Of a DNA stretch of 64,000 nt, positions 63,207 to 64,000 are shown in pieces. The notes under the pieces are model-generated. The model made no database searches and was not told the origin of the DNA. It saw only the letters and a list, made by a program, of their open reading frames with translations. Both the position numbers and the translations under genes were made by a program. Position 1 is the stretch's first letter, and each line of letters starts with the position of its first letter. Location of the stretch: NCBI GenBank assembly GCA_950022655.1, contig OX465584.1:55410789-55474788 (forward strand), written 5' to 3'. Origin of the DNA: Alentia gelatinosa (taxonomy: Eukaryota; Annelida; Polychaeta; Phyllodocida; Polynoidae).

Positions 63207-63676
63207 ACTTGTACTATACACCTATACATTTTTTTTTTTTTTTTTTTTTTATTATTGCGAACTCTCACCAAGGCAAGTTTTTCAGTTCCAACAAAAGCGT
63301 TCAATTTCGGGAATATATTTAAAAACTTACCAAATGTGTCTATGTCGAAGCGATAATCAAAGTAGTCTGGGCAGGTGGAAGTCACTTTCTATTATGAAAT
63401 ATATGCGCACGTGCGATCTACTGCATTAGACATACTGCGCCGCTCTGGTTTATTGTTCTGTAGGTTGCTCGAGCAATGCAGTTTTCAAAGTATGCTGGTA
63501 CGGCGCCATACCGGCACAGTATGCTGGTACGGCTCAACTACCAATTGCATAGCAGAGGGTGGTGTTTGGAGTATTTTGGTCATAGGTGTATGATTTAATA
63601 CTATGATACCTTCATTCATTTCGCCTCAATCAGTATTGTCCCCTAAAGGAAAGAAACGACTTAACATTTTTGACTA
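63207..63676. other. Unassigned
   Basis: T run at about 63230-63250 and a direct repeat 'tatgctggtacggc' at 63492 and 63520. No gene. Confidence 0.4.
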
Positions 63677-63960
63677 AAACTAGGCGCAAATGGTATGTTC
63701 ATCATAAATGGATAAGCGTGAAATTATTTTTTTTGAGTGTTTGGGTTCTATTCAGTCTATAGGTCAGTATCTGTAACCTACTTGGCACCCAGTCAACTTG
63801 TCATTTCTGCAACTTGTCATTTCTGCAACTGCCTTTCTAAGGATCCAAATATATCCAGCACCAGTAGATCAATCAAATATTTCGGTCCAAAGTGATTGGT
63901 CATGGTCAGTTGGACACGCCTCTATATGAAGTTGAGACACTAGCCCTCTGCTCCATTCCC
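63677..63960 (+). repeat. Dispersed repeat R3, copy 3 (empty-site reference)
   Basis: 'gcaaatggtatgttcatcat' is uninterrupted here. 'gggttctattcagtctatag', 'cacccagtcaacttgtcatt' (with a local 'cttgtcatttctgcaa' duplication), 'gatccaaatatatccagcac'. Confidence 0.75.
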
Positions 63961-64000
63961 AATATCACAGTGTTATTCGCAGATGGTGAAGGATTAGTTT

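Larger units (their letters stand above)
50279..64000 (+). other. Downstream intron, at least 13.7 kb, runs off the window
   Basis: Starts GTACGT at 50279. No sequence encoding GFFRR or the CQYCR of the second zinc finger was found on the + strand to the right edge, so the next exon probably lies beyond 64000. Confidence 0.6.

Overview
The window looks like animal nuclear DNA from a lophotrochozoan, most likely a gastropod or other mollusc. The pointers are spliced exons of an E78-type (NR1E) nuclear receptor, tRNA-derived SINEs and LINE 3' ends whose tails read 'gacgttaaac(c)acaaacaaac', and a very high density of short non-autonomous DNA elements. The organism assignment is inference; nothing here fixes a species.

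Only one gene is supported. A short phase 1-1 exon (1245-1310) and a 119-bp exon (50160-50278) have consensus splice sites and compatible phases, and both are on the + strand. The second exon encodes the first zinc finger of a nuclear receptor DNA-binding domain and ends exactly at the CEGCK/GFF intron position. If the two belong together they are separated by an intron of 48,849 bp. The second finger, hinge and ligand-binding domain exons were not found and should lie beyond 64000. No second gene was recognised on either strand. Long open frames elsewhere come from tandem repeats, inverted repeats or low-complexity DNA.

The rest is transposon-derived intron sequence. The main class is a diverse group of composite elements with one shared plan: a terminal motif starting TTAT, a 100-250 bp body, the inverted copy of that motif ending ATAA, then a long hairpin next to the second copy. 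Working labels used here are FB-A1/A2/A3 (TTATTATCCAyC), FB-C (TTATCTCACCCC), FB-T (TTATCCTACCCC), FB-G (TATCATATACCC and relatives) and FB-X (TATTCCTATATACC), together more than 30 copies. Two insertions can be compared with empty-site relatives inside this window; both give the same element ends and no target-site duplication. This resembles non-autonomous Helentron/Helitron-type elements more than classical MITEs.

Other layers are piggyBac-like MITEs (TTAA-CCCTTT), hAT-like, pogo-like and Harbinger-like MITEs, SINEs, 5'-truncated LINE ends, and minisatellites with units of 51, 62, 38 and 16/32 bp, two of which grow out of transposon ends. Nesting up to three levels deep is visible at 5187-6248, 11410-12033 and 31801-32860 and gives a relative insertion order. 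Candidate regulatory sites in non-repeat patches (two identical RFX X-box motifs, a perfect CTCF-core match, a CRE) are listed as sequence matches only.
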